Origin: Crocodylus rhombifer
Taxonomy: Eukaryota; Chordata; Crocodylia; Crocodylidae
Assembly: GCA_038503035.1 (NCBI GenBank)
Contig: JAVSML010025531.1
Coordinates: 186,001 to 250,000, forward strand
DNA length: 64,000 nt
Reading direction: 5' to 3'
The notes under the pieces were generated by a model. The model saw only the letters and a program-made list of their open reading frames with translations. It was not told where the DNA came from and made no database searches. This document shows positions 11,401-22,070 of the stretch, piece by piece. The translations under genes were made by a program, and so were the position numbers. Every line of letters begins with the position of its first letter. Within the stretch, counting starts at the first letter, position 1.

Positions 11401-11772
11401 TGGGCTGCATCCAGACATATGTGGATGTTTGGTTCCCTGAGGACAATTAGTAGCAGCGCACCTTGTGCCGCCAACTAGATGTCTCCAGGGAACACCTGTG
11501 CCATGCATGCTCTGGTGCACAGCAAGTTACCCCACGTGGGATAGAGGAGGCTGGGGGCAGCAGCATTACCTAGGGTGCTAGGGGCTTCCTAGGACTGCAG
11601 CAGCAGCAATCCGGCTGCGCAGAGCCTGGCTGATAGTGAAGTGTGGCTCCGGCTGGCAGGCTCCAGCTTTGGGTGGTGCATGCCATCACCGCATATGCCA
11701 CTCCACCTTTTTTTCTACGGTTTGTTTGTTTGTTTTACCCCTGGATATCTGAACTTGTCTGGACATGGCCCA
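11401..11772. mobile_element. MITE with tgggctgcatccagac termini
   Basis: The left end tgggctgcatccagacat is mirrored at the right by gtctggacatggccca. The 372-bp unit carries an internal GC-rich core (gatagaggaggctgggggcagc ... ctagggtgct) that recurs at 11790-11895 and next to the solo LTR at 15150-15245. No coding capacity. I could not see a target duplication. Confidence 0.65.
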
Positions 11773-11789
11773 GGAGATCAAGAATTAAC

Positions 11790-11900
11790 CCTTGACAAAG
11801 AGGAGGCGGGGGGCAGCACTTGACTGGCCCCAGCAGCATTACCTAGGGTGCTGAGGGCTTCCTGGGACTGCAGCAGCAGTGTTTCTGCTGTGCAGTCTTC
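11790..11900 (+). repeat. partial copy of the GC-rich core repeat
   Basis: Repeats the gaggaggc, ggggcagc, cagcagcattacctagggtgct and ttcctgggactgcagcagcag landmarks of the element at 11401-11772, immediately beside it. Probably a decayed second copy. Confidence 0.6.
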
Positions 11901-11948
11901 CCTGTCTAAGTAGTAATGTTGTAGTCATGATAGTCCAGGAGTTATGTC

Positions 11949-12135
11949 AGAGGCAAGGATGTTTTGCAGGTGATATCTTTTATTGGACCAACTGCATGGT
12001 TGGAATAATGTTAGACAAGCTTTTGAATGCAAGGCATTCTTCTTCAGGTCTTGTATTTGAAAGCTTGTCTAACTTTATTCCAGCCATGCAGGTGATCCAA
12101 TAAAAGATATTGCCCCTCAAAAATCCTTGCCTCTC
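11949..12135. mobile_element. snap-back (fold-back) element, arms about 80 bp
   Basis: The sequence from gaggcaaggat through tatcttttattgg, catggttggaata and gttagacaagctttt reappears reversed and complemented from aaagcttgtctaac through ccatgcaggtgatcc, aataaaagatatt and atccttgcctctc, with a centre of about 30 bases. Transcripts would form a long hairpin. One arm has a diverged single copy at 5285-5420. Confidence 0.8.
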
Positions 12136-12230
12136 AAAGTCACTTAGTCCAGACTGATGCTTTTAAAGGGGTGGACAATGTAACTGTCTTATAGTTTTTA
12201 GCAAAGACTTTATATTATTTTCTCTTTTTT

Positions 12231-13282
12231 TGTGTAACTGCCGCACGGCACTCTCACATTTATGTAACCTTGAAGTCGACTGTTAATCAAAATGAACGCT
12301 TTGTACTTTTCTCCACTGGCATTAAGCTACACATGCGCATTCTGTAAATTTCATTTCTTATCTAAAAGTGTCATTTCTACAGAAATGAAACTTATGTAGA
12401 AAATCTGCCTAGCAATAATTATGTAAAAGAAAATTATCCTATCTGTATACTATAGTTAGTGTCATAGAGGCAGTCCAACAAACATTTATAAAAGAGGCAA
12501 AAAAGCAGGAAGCAGCAGAGACGACAACTGGAAAACTCTGTGGGCCTGATCACCCCGCAGACCGGTTCTCAGCCTCCCCGCCTGGGCGTATCCCAGCGAA
12601 GATAAAGGTCTCAGAAATCCGACAACTGACAACAATTCACTGTGTTACAGTATTGCTTTGTGTTTCCCAATCATGAGCTGTTGACCAGTTCTGGGACTAC
12701 GGAGTCGGCAGCTGCTGGCTCTGGAACCCCATGAACCAACAGACCCCTTTAGTATCCAGCATACTGTAACTGAAGAAACATCGGAGACTCCGCTTCTCGA
12801 CTGCCTCTCATCGTAGCTTAGACAGCATACCTACGCTCGCTATACTTGTATTTACTGCAACTTCGTTCCAACCGGCCTCCCCTCTTACTTGTAAGAGGGT
12901 GAGGCCAGGTGAGTGAATAAATCTTTTTATTTTACTCTATATCTACTCCGTAATAACTTTTATTACTAGCATTCCATATCAATGAGCCGTTGACCAGTTC
13001 TGGGACTTAAGGAGTCGGCAGCCGCACCCAGCTTTGGACTAGCTCCACTGTTGGAACGCAAGGGCTGGCTCTGGAACCTCATGAACCAACGGACACCCTA
13101 TAGATTAAGAGACACTAACTACTTACTCAAAGTCGTCTACTTGTGCCAACTTGGCGAACCTCGAGGGCGGCTAAGAGCTACCTCAATCCCGCCCCACAAG
13201 CCGCGCGCTCGCACAACTCCGCAAAGCCCGCGGCTCCCCTAAGCGGTGCCGGAGCCGCTAGCCCGGCATTTCGCCACAGACA
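12231..13282 (+). mobile_element. LTR-like unit with TATA box and poly(A) signal
   Basis: Candidate ends are TGTAAC near 12233 and CACAGACA ending 13282. A TATA-like ttataaaagaggc lies at about 12486 and an AATAAA at about 12918 (gagtgaataaatc), the order expected for U3-R-U5. Within it 12671-12752 and 12978-13103 are diverged direct copies (gttgaccagttctggga, gagtcggcag, ggctctggaac, catgaaccaac). No clear target duplication was found and no retroviral gene lies next to it, so the ends and the LTR call are tentative. The alternative is an unidentified non-coding transcription unit. Confidence 0.5.
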
Positions 13283-14216
13283 AAACTAGCATTTTTGAGA
13301 TGATAGAGAATCTAAAATGATAAAAGAAAAGAAACCTGAAGCAGAGAGGAAACCTGGAGTTCACAAAAAAACCCAGAACATGGAGCTATTCAAGTCAAGA
13401 TAATGTTTGGTATTTTGAAAAAGAATGAAGAATTGCAAAATACTTTGCAAGCATCTGCAAACTGTGCACAGAAAAACAAAGAGAATGAGAGCAGGTCCAA
13501 AATCTTTGAGGAACTGTTCACAGGAGCAATGGGCAGTGTTGGAGTAGAAACTGATTAGACTAATCAGCCCAAGAGCAAATCAGACATTTAGTACATCTAA
13601 AATGGACCCTGGCATACAAGCCAACTTGTTGTCAGACACAAAGTATGAACAGTAGAATATACAGGTAGTTAATGACCACCACCTTGAGTTCCCTAGGATT
13701 TAGTAGGCATACAGATGTTATTCACAACTGTGAACTGAAAATGGATGTTTGTGATTAATTGAGCTTTCTAAACTAGAAAAAAAGTGGGATTTTTTTGGTA
13801 TGCTTCTATTATATGAGAAATAAAAGATGTTGATACATTTTAGGATTTTTTTTAGATTCTTAAGAATGCATGCACAAATCTTTCTTCTCTGGGTAGGCAA
13901 GAAAAAATTTGTGGTCACATAGCAGCACTCTTATTAATGTAGGCTTGATTTTTTTTTTCTTTCTTTTTTGTTTCCATCCATATAGCCAGTGCTTTGTGCA
14001 CATATTTGACAGGATGAAGTCTTTTATTACACTTAATCTGAAAGAAAAAGTTAAAAGTTTGAATAGGCTTAAGTTGCCAAAACAAGGCTGAATGTAGCAA
14101 TCCAGGATTCCCAAGACCAGATAAGTCAGTAGGAAGAGAAATACTCTTTAAATCTAGCAAGTCATTACAGTACTCATTATCTCTCTAAATGAGCTGTTTT
14201 CCCCTTCCAGGTGGGG
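13283..14216. other. AT-rich stretch, nothing recognised
   Basis: A/T-rich with short homopolymers (T9 at about 13950). No exon or repeat call can be supported. Confidence 0.5.
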
Positions 14217-14221
14217 TAGAG

Positions 14222-15148
14222 TGTCGGGGTAAGCTCCTACTGGCACCCTGCGTCGGGGCCACCTACCGGTCGCCAAGTCCGCTCACCTCAGGTTGGGCGT
14301 GTACCATGCGCTTACCTCTCCTGCCACGACTTTGATGTTAAATGGAGTTGATCCAGATGTACGGCACGTGTTGTCCAAAATGAGACTCCTCGGCATCCCG
14401 CGGGTCCTGTGTTTGAGGGCTCCACCACCCCTACACCCTCGCCCGTTCCACCAGGAAGTGGCCATCTATCTTGTCAGGCCACATATCCATAGGTCCCACA
14501 GATAGTCGGCAAAAGAAATAGGAAAAAGCAATACAAGAACTTTGATCCAGGGAATCCCTTGATAGGAGCGGCCGCTTCAGCTGTCAGCAGTCATCCTTCA
14601 GTCCCCACCTTACCCCCTGTGGGGTCGGATGCTCCTCCTTTCGCTCTCAAAGTGTCCCTATGGAGGGCTTGCTCAATTGCCCTTTTACAGTTGAAGACCA
14701 CTGTTGGGCTGTGCCCCTATTACAGGAGCTATGGTCTCCACAGTCAAGTAGTGCCCAGCTATCAGGGTCATTACGGTACCCAGCTTCAGCCGGGTTCCCG
14801 CGGCTCCCGGCTGATAAACAAAACAGGTCTACGCCCCGCAAGTGCCAGCGGACTGAGCTCAGACGCCCCGCTGGGGCTTAGCCCTTCCCCAGAGGCTCCT
14901 ACCGGCACTCAGCGCTGCTCGCGTCCGCTGCAACGTACGCCGGCTTGCTCCATCAACTCCACACCCTCCTTCCGGTTCCGCGTTGCCCCCGCTTGCCTGC
15001 TCCGGCCTCCCTTTTATGCCCCTTCCTTCCCCGCACACCTGGGTAAGGGGAATTTTCATCTGTCTCCTTGGGGCTGCGAGCCTGAGGCCACTGGCCCCCT
15101 GCTCAGGCTGGGGCTCAAGGAGCCTTTCGGCTCTTTCTCTCCCTGACA
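14222..15148 (-). mobile_element. solo LTR, family A copy 2 (minus orientation)
   Basis: Termini are TGTCGGGG on the left and CCCTGACA on the right, flanked by TAGAG (14217-14221) and TGGAG (15149-15153), a 5-bp duplication with one change. A minus-strand TATA box (ggcataaaag, about 15011-15020) sits about 130 bp from the 5' end of the minus-oriented unit. It shares 'cacgactttg' and 'tgttaaatgg' with the copy at 57322-58572. The target sequence is the GC-rich core repeat also present uninterrupted at 11530-11560, which gives the pre-insertion site. The 195-codon plus-strand open frame inside it has no domain. Confidence 0.75.
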
Positions 15149-15300
15149 TGGAGGAGGCTGGAGGCAGCACTCGACTGGCCGCAGCAGCATCACCTAGGGT
15201 GCTGGGGGCTTCCTGGGACTGCAACAGCAGTGATTTTGCTGTGCAGTCTTCCCCTTCTAACTCCAGTCGAGCCAGTCTTCCCCTTCCAACTAAATACTTA
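15149..15300 (+). repeat. GC-rich core repeat flanking the LTR
   Basis: Right half of the repeat into which the LTR landed: gaggaggctgg, agcagcatcacctagggtgct, ttcctgggactgcaacagcag, as at 11540-11600 and 11800-11890. A short duplication of 'cagtcttccccttc' follows at about 15246 and 15274. Confidence 0.65.
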
Positions 15301-15308
15301 CTTTAAAT

Positions 15309-15632
15309 CAGGGATGTTAAACAGATGGCTTGTGGCCTAGATCAGTTCAATCAGGCCTGTTGGTGTTTTGGTAGGCTACAGGAAGTTGGAGAAGCTTAGG
15401 TTGGCACAGAATGTGGGGTCCTTTGGCCCAAAGGACATGGCCTTCAGTGGCAGGGAGGTGTATTTATACATCCCTTAATTGCCCTGCTGCCACCCAACCC
15501 CTGCCACTGGCCCCAGAGTTGTGCTGCTGCCTGTATGTGGACCTGCGCTGCTACTGGCCCTGTGGGTATGGAAAAGGAGGAGCCCCACAATCTAGATCCA
15601 GCCTGAGGCCCAGGTTGTGTTTGAAACCTCTG
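15309..15632. mobile_element. hAT-like MITE with perfect 8-bp target duplication
   Basis: The 324-bp unit starts CAGGGATGTTAAACA and ends TGTTTGAAACCTCTG, imperfect inverted repeats. It is flanked by CTTTAAAT at 15301-15308 and again at 15633-15640, an exact 8-bp duplication, which is the hallmark of hAT transposition. Internal GC-rich sequence has no transposase. Related termini bound 52647-52953. Confidence 0.85.
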
Positions 15633-15640
15633 CTTTAAAT

Positions 15641-16223
15641 GATACTGTTAGACTAATTTGTGCCTAAAGTCAAATGGCTAAACTATATTTCCCTTACTAC
15701 TACTATTACCATTACTAGTGTTTACTCAGTATGATTTAGTTGTTATATTTACAAAATCTTGGGCCCAAAATTGAGCTAACAATAAAATCTATTTCTAAGT
15801 GCAGCATATACAACTTGCTCACAAAAACTTTGCATTTGAAAAATAGTTCTTGATTAACTAATAAAAAACTGGGTTGTTTTTGTAGTTATTTATGTAACAC
15901 TGAAAGGATTGATGCTATTGCTTACACTTATGTTTTAATGCAATGCAAACCATTATCTTGATTCAAGGCAAAACACTAAATGTACTTAATTTGAACCTTG
16001 CTGTCTGCAATCTGACGGTAATATTTTGTTTTATTTCTCAATAGCATCAGTTTTTTAAAGTTGACTTTTGCATAATTTTTTTTCAGTAAATGAAAGAATA
16101 ATTAAAAGGTACATATAAAATGAAACACTAAAAGTGATCTCAGTAGCAAATAAATGATCATATGCAGGACTTTATAATGAAAAGCTGCATAGTAGTCACC
16201 CCAGTTTATCTTTGGTTAAAACT
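15641..16223. other. AT-rich stretch, nothing recognised
   Basis: Low GC sequence with no supported exon or repeat. Confidence 0.5.
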
Positions 16224-16539
16224 GTAAATACTAGAGCTGTGCAAAATTTCAACTAGTGTTTCATTTCAAAGCTGTTTTGACGCTTTTCGAGCTTGAAACA
16301 GTGAAACTGAAATGAAATAAAAGGCTTCGAAACAGTTTTGAAATGAAATGAGGGCACTCAAAACATTTCCAAACTTTCAAAATGTTTCAAAGCAGCCCGG
16401 TGGCAGGAGGCAGGGGAGAGCTAGGGCTGTGTTCTGAGCAGCTCTGCCAGCCCCAGAGAGCTCAGCCCAGAGGTGGGAGAGTTAGTGGTGGAGCTGCTAA
16501 AAGCACAGCCCTGGTGCTGAGCACAGCTCTGGCAAGCAA

Positions 16540-19440
16540 AGACCAGTGAGGGGAGGCTCCTGTAGCCCAGGTACTCAGGTGTATACTCCCCTTCTCCAAT
16601 TGAAGGGGATTATTAGCTGGCAGGTGTGCTGTGAGGGAACTACAGACTGCCCAGTTTCCGTCTGTCCCTATAGAACCAGGCCAGGGCAGTCGGGGGATTT
16701 GACTATATACACATTTATTTACGTTAACTTATCACAAAGAAAATAAACATGAATATAAATATGTGTACTATATATATATATATAAACATAGCTAAACAAA
16801 TAACATAAACAATACCCTCTGGATAAATGCCATAAAACCTTAAAGCAGTCCTCCAGATACAGGTGAGTATCTGATCTGAAACAGATAAACCCCAAAATAA
16901 ACATAGATAGCCAACAGGGGGTCCCAGCGGAGCCCTAGGACGCTACTCATCTACTAATTTACAACATGAGAATTCACAAAATATAAGGCACGACATCACA
17001 CCACTTATGGTGCAAGCACCCCAAAGATAAACTCAATCCCGAGGGGAAACCCCAATACCCTTGGGCTTTTCCCAAGCCCTACAAAGAAGCTGGTAACTTT
17101 AGGGGGCCCTCAAAGTGGGACCTCCCCTTTCAAGAGCCCTTAACTAACTTGGGGGGGGAGGACTTGCCCTCCCCTGTGGGAATCCTCTTTTCCTTGCAAT
17201 TCACGACTCCCAGGCCTGGAGGGTGGCCCTTGTCCTCTGTGCCAGGCTGCTCTTTCACCTGCAGTGTGTTACCAGATTTGCTCATTACTTTGGGGTGTAC
17301 TCATTTATTTGGAATATGTTGCTAGGGGCTTGGTAATTCTATTAATGTCCTGCTTGTGTACTTGTGTTTCTATACAGAGCTGTATGTCTCCCTTCTGCAA
17401 GCCATCACCCCCAATGGAGCTATCTTGCAAGACTCAGTTTCAGTGGGGCTGGGTTTCTCCAGTCACCAGATCAGTCATACACACAAACACAGCCAGATTA
17501 ACGTGACATGCCTGACCTGGCCTGGGCGATCAGCATGGACAGGCTGACACCCTCATATGCCAAGAAGCAGTTCATCAGAGCAACAATAACTACAGTCAGA
17601 TGCAAGCACACAGTTAAACAGAATATCTCTGAATGTGGCTGGGTGTCCAGATGACACCCTCATGGGCCAGCATTCAGTTCATTAGGGTACATCTGAGCCA
17701 AACTGGGTCAATCAGCCTGTATAAGCTGATCCCCTTATGTGTTTCAAACTCAGTACGTCCCAATCTTTTAGCCTCTTGATGAGCCACAGTACTTTTGGGC
17801 TTCACAGGGATCTTTAGCTTAGGTAAAAGAAGCGTTGCTGCAGAGCAAGTGGGGAAGGAGAAGTAGAGAAGGAAAAATATACCCAGTTACCACCAGTTTG
17901 ACTATAAAAGTTATTTATTGCTAAGTATACGAAATACATAATGGCACTAGTAGTAATAGCATGCAAAGGAAAACAAACACAAACAATCACAGTATTACCC
18001 TGGTTTCACTAAGTATTTGAGGAAACTTAGCTCAAGCTTAATTAATACAGTTCAGGTTCAGGAATCTATGCTTAGAGAGAAAAGACAGAGAACTGGGATC
18101 TCACCAGTCCAAGGCACTTGGGTTGCAAAGCTGACAGGTTAAAGTTCTCAGCACGATCCTTGAAGGGAGACGATCTGCCTCCTTCAACCTCTCAAGAAGA
18201 AAGCGGGTGGTGTCAGCACACACACTGCTGCTTCTTACAGATTTTTATACCCTCAGATCAGCTTCTTTCAAGCATTCTCAATAGTGTAAATCAAATTGTC
18301 TTTTCTATTGACAAGGGGTTATCTGGTTTGGAACATCTCAGGAAACTGGTTGATACTCAGGAAATACATAAGGTTAAGGAGTAACCAGATACTTAGGAGC
18401 CAGCTTGAAATTCCTATGGATAGCAGATATACTGATGGGATATCTCCTGGTTTCTTCACAAACAATAGATGGCTTGCAGCATAGGGGTTTTGGATTTTTA
18501 CTTGTTGTGAACAAGCCTCAGCTTAGCATGACTTTTTCAGACCTCACTATAGTCTTTTAACAGACTTAAGGCAATTATTGGAGTGTTCATAACCTTTGGG
18601 AGGGGAGGACTTCCACCAGTCGTCCCAGGAAAAGTATGACAACGCTTGTGGTCAGGGCTCCAATGGGGGTGGACGCTGAGATGAACCCTTTACTATTGTT
18701 CAAATGTTACCCATACCCCCTGACTCAGTGTCTTGCCTCAGCATTCCCTAACCTGGCAACCGAGTTTTAGCTAATTAAGTTTAAATAGGCCTCCCATAGT
18801 GGGACCGGGGAATGTGTGGCCTGAGATGGCTATTAAACTTTACTTCTGCTTAGAGGTGTGTGTGTGTGCGGGGGGGGGAGGTGGAAGTCCTTTGTAAATC
18901 CAGATTAGGACTGGTCTGATAAATGCTGAGCTGGGGGTGTGGGTTGATTAGCATTTGGAGCACAGATTCCACATCGTGCAGTGCTCCCTTGCGTCTCTGA
19001 TCCCAGAATTCACTGCAATCCCTGCTTCAGGCTTTCTGTTTTCCATCTCTCATGTAAATGAATGGTCATCTGGTTCTATCTTGGATGCAAATGAGACCTA
19101 GGGCAGTTGTTTCACTCTTGTTACCCTTTTCTAGAGGGTTTTAGGTGTGTCTCTCACTGCATTTTAATCAGTTTCTGTTTAGGTAGAGGAGGGGAGCGGG
19201 GATTCTTTGTGAGTCAGACAGGCTGTGTCCTGTGTCAGGGTTCCCCAGGAACATGGAGCTGAGAGGTAAGAAGTGGGCCTGGGGGGGGGGCGGGGAGGGT
19301 TGCTATCCCCTGGAACAGGGCTCCACTATGCAGGGCTTCTGGGCCCTCTGGCTTGGCCCTGTCTGCTGGCTCTGTAGCCCGATCACTGTCTGGCTCTCTG
19401 GACTCAACATTTTGCTATAGGTTGGAGGCCTGGGCTGCCT
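16540..19440 (-). mobile_element. LTR-like sequence inside the hAT-like element
   Basis: On the minus strand a TATA box (gtataaaaat, 18241-18250) is followed at 17914-17919 by AATAAA, the layout of an LTR read right to left. A possible 5' terminus is TGTCATAC at about 18641. A second AATAAA-like site on the minus strand at about 16708 hints at more than one LTR segment. I could not fix ends or a duplication. No gag/pol/env-like frame is visible. A (TA) run occurs at about 16771-16784 and a G-run near 17151. Confidence 0.4.
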
Positions 19441-19879
19441 CATGCAGCACCAGGCTCGGTCCGCTCCTGAACCCTCCGTGCAGTGCCTCCTGCACCAAGC
19501 TCCCTGCCTTGTTCCGGGGGTTGAGGACCTGAGCTGCCCAAGCGCTCCAAAGGTCCTACTCTGTGCACCGGCTTGTGCACCATGTCTCTGGCTGCATGCC
19601 AGAGGTTGCAGACCCGAGCCGCCTCACGCAGCTCCCAGGTTCTGGATGTCATGTGACATGCTACACACCAGAAGTGTAGCTGCTGGAGCCGTCCACCAGT
19701 CCCTGCTGATGGAAGTCTTCAGGGGTGCTTCTGGGCTACTGCTTTGCCCTGCTGAGCAGCTCTCCTCAGCTCTTCTAAGCCCCACTCATCTCTCTTCTCT
19801 GTCCCAGATGTGTTTCCCCCATGCTAGGCACACAGCTCCTTTTATGTGCTCCAGGGCTCTGCCCCTGAAGTCTTCCAGA

Positions 19880-20460
19880 ACATGGAGCTGAGTCTGGCGG
19901 TGGGAGGTGGCAGAGAGCTAGTGGTGGAGCCGCTCGGAGTGCAGCCTTATCTCCAAGTGCAGCCCTGGCCAGTGGCTTTTTTGCTGCCTCCCACCACCAG
20001 GCACAGCTCTGTGGGGCTGCAGAGCCTCCTGCCACCAAGCTGTGCTTGCTAGGGCTGTGCTCCATGTGGCTCTGCCACTGGCTCTCCTGCCATCTCCCAC
20101 CACTGGTCTGAGCTCCATGGGGCTGGTGAAGCTGCTTGGAATGCAGCCCTGGTGAGCACAGCTTGGTGGCTGGAGGCTTCGCAGCCCCATGGAGCTGAGC
20201 CTGGTGGCAGGAAGTGGCGGAGAGCCAGTGGTGAAGACACTTGGAGCACAGCCCCAGCTCCAAGCACAGCCCTGGCCAGTGGCTATCCCCCACCTCCCAC
20301 CACCAGGCTCAGCTCCATGAGGCTGGCAGAGCTACTCGGAGTGCAGCCAGTGGCAGGAAGCAGGGAGAGCCAGGGCTGTGGTCCAAGCAGCTCCACCAGC
20401 CCCACCACTGAGCTCAATCAGCCCTCCCAGCACTGCCATTAGCACTCAGGAGAGCCTGGT
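19880..20460. repeat. GC-rich nested palindromes
   Basis: Units built on 'catggagctgagcctggtgg', 'gagagccagtgg' and 'ggagcacagccc' occur in alternating orientation, for example the stretch at 20190-20240 against 20270-20325. This is the internal body of the 16232-21277 element. Several overlapping open frames here are artefacts of the GC-rich repeats. Confidence 0.65.
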
Positions 20461-21599
20461 GCCACCTCTGCTGCAGCCCTGGGAGTGGCAGACACTGCCT
20501 ACCAGCAGCCACTGGGCTGCATTGTGTCCTGAACTCCCTGGTGCGGCACAGCCCAGTGGCTGCAGGTAGGCGGCATCCACCACTCCCAAGGCTGCAGCAG
20601 GGGCAGCACCGGGCTCTCTACAGTGTTCGGGGCAGGTCGCAGCGATGGAAGGGTGGCTTCTGCTGCCCCAAAATTTACTGTAGGGCCCCCAGATCTTCAC
20701 ACAGGGTGACAGGAGGCTGCCGCTGCTGCCTGGGGCCAGCAGCAGCACCAGTCTTCCCAGCGCTGAGCACAGGCTGTGCCCAGTGCTGGTCCCAGGCAGC
20801 AGTAGCAGCTTCATGTCATCCTACATGCAGACCAGGGGGCCCACACCCCTGGGAGGAGTCAAGTACAGTCTCACTGCCCTCCGAGGGGTGTGGGACCCCG
20901 GATATGTGCACGGAATGACAGCAGGCTGCTGCTGCCAGCAAGTGATATGGGTTTTGTTTTCAACAGTTTGAGGTACAGTTTCAGAAACCCCACTGCACCT
21001 ATCCCCTTGAAACGTGGCAGACTTCATGCCCTCAAAATGGGCTACCAAACCTGTAATTCTCATTTGAATCAGGCAGGAAATGACAAAGTTATAGGCATTT
21101 TAATGATTCCCCATTATAGCCTATGGGCAAAACGTCAGAACGTGTTGAAACAGCAAAACAGTTGCGATGAAACGGAAGAATGCTTTGAAATGAAATGAAA
21201 CAATGAAATGAAACACTGTCCCTTTGAAAAGGTGAAATGGAAGTTGAAACAAAATGGTGCTGCTTTGCACAGCCCTAATAAATACCCTATAAATATTCAT
21301 ATTTTTAACAGTCGAAATTGTTCACTGCAGCAACAAAAACTTTACACTGATAACTAGAGCTGGCTCACTGTTATTTATCAGGTTAAATTTGAACATATTA
21401 TCAAAGAAAAGGATGATTGAGAGAATCCTCGTGGCTAATTACAGACAGTCAAAAAGCCCAAGGCTGAATTGATTCAAACTTCACAGGTTAGTGTGAGCTG
21501 TGTAGACTGAACCAATAAGCAAGTGAACAGATGTTCACTTTTGATTCAGGAAATGCAGCCACAAGGCTGCAGTGGCCAAGGCCAGGAACCAGGGGTACT

Positions 21600-22070
21600 A
21601 GAGCATGCTTCCCTGCTCAGCTGGAGTAGACAATTTGGGCCAACTCTCATAGTTACAAAGTTCTTTCTAATATTCCATTTAAATCTCTCTTTTTGTAATT
21701 TAAGGTCATTACTTCTTGTCCTGGCCACTGTGGACACAGAGCAATTGAATGGCATAAGGCAAGGATTTCTGTGGGTAGTAGCTTTCAGCGCATCACTGGC
21801 ACAGTTGGGGTAGATTTAGACAAAATTTTAAATGCAGCCATCTTCTTTACTACAACCTTTTCTGTATTTGAAGTATTTGTATCAAATCCTCCCCTCAGTC
21901 TTCTCTTCTAGAAAAAAATAGTTTTCCCCTTTCCTCATATATCATGTCTTCTCTACCTCTAATCATTTTTGTTCCTTCCTCTGGACTCCTTTTAATTTAC
22001 TCACTTCTTTTTTTGCTGTGTGGTGCCCAAAATTAGATACAATGCCTGCATTTACATGAGATTAATAATT
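21600..22070 (-). pseudogene. old CR1 LINE 3' fragment
   Basis: On the minus strand 21650-21760 reads as the CR1 carboxy-terminal region (a 'SNDLKLQKERFKWNIRKN'-like piece). 21840-22060 continues upstream with the 'EEDxRRGFD'-like and downstream-of-RT segments, with many substitutions. It is more diverged than the adjoining copy that starts at 22071. Confidence 0.7.

Larger units (their letters stand above)
16232..21277. mobile_element. hAT-like element of 5.05 kb with internal insertion
   Basis: The left end TAGAGCTGTGCAAA and right end TTTGCACAGCCCTA are inverted copies. Similarity continues inward over about 100 bp, including agtgtttcatttca on one side and tgaaatgaaacact on the other. Flanks are gtaaatac (16224-16231) and ataaatac (21278-21285), 7 of 8 bases identical. 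Subterminal gaaatgaaac motifs recur at both ends. The GC-rich interior (16390-16540 and about 19880-20930) belongs together, and 16540-19880 looks like later LTR-type material. No transposase frame survives, so it is a non-autonomous or decayed element. Confidence 0.75.

Noticed and set aside
14559..15146. 195-codon open frame
   Set aside because: It lies wholly within the solo LTR 14222-15148, antisense to it, with no recognisable domain.
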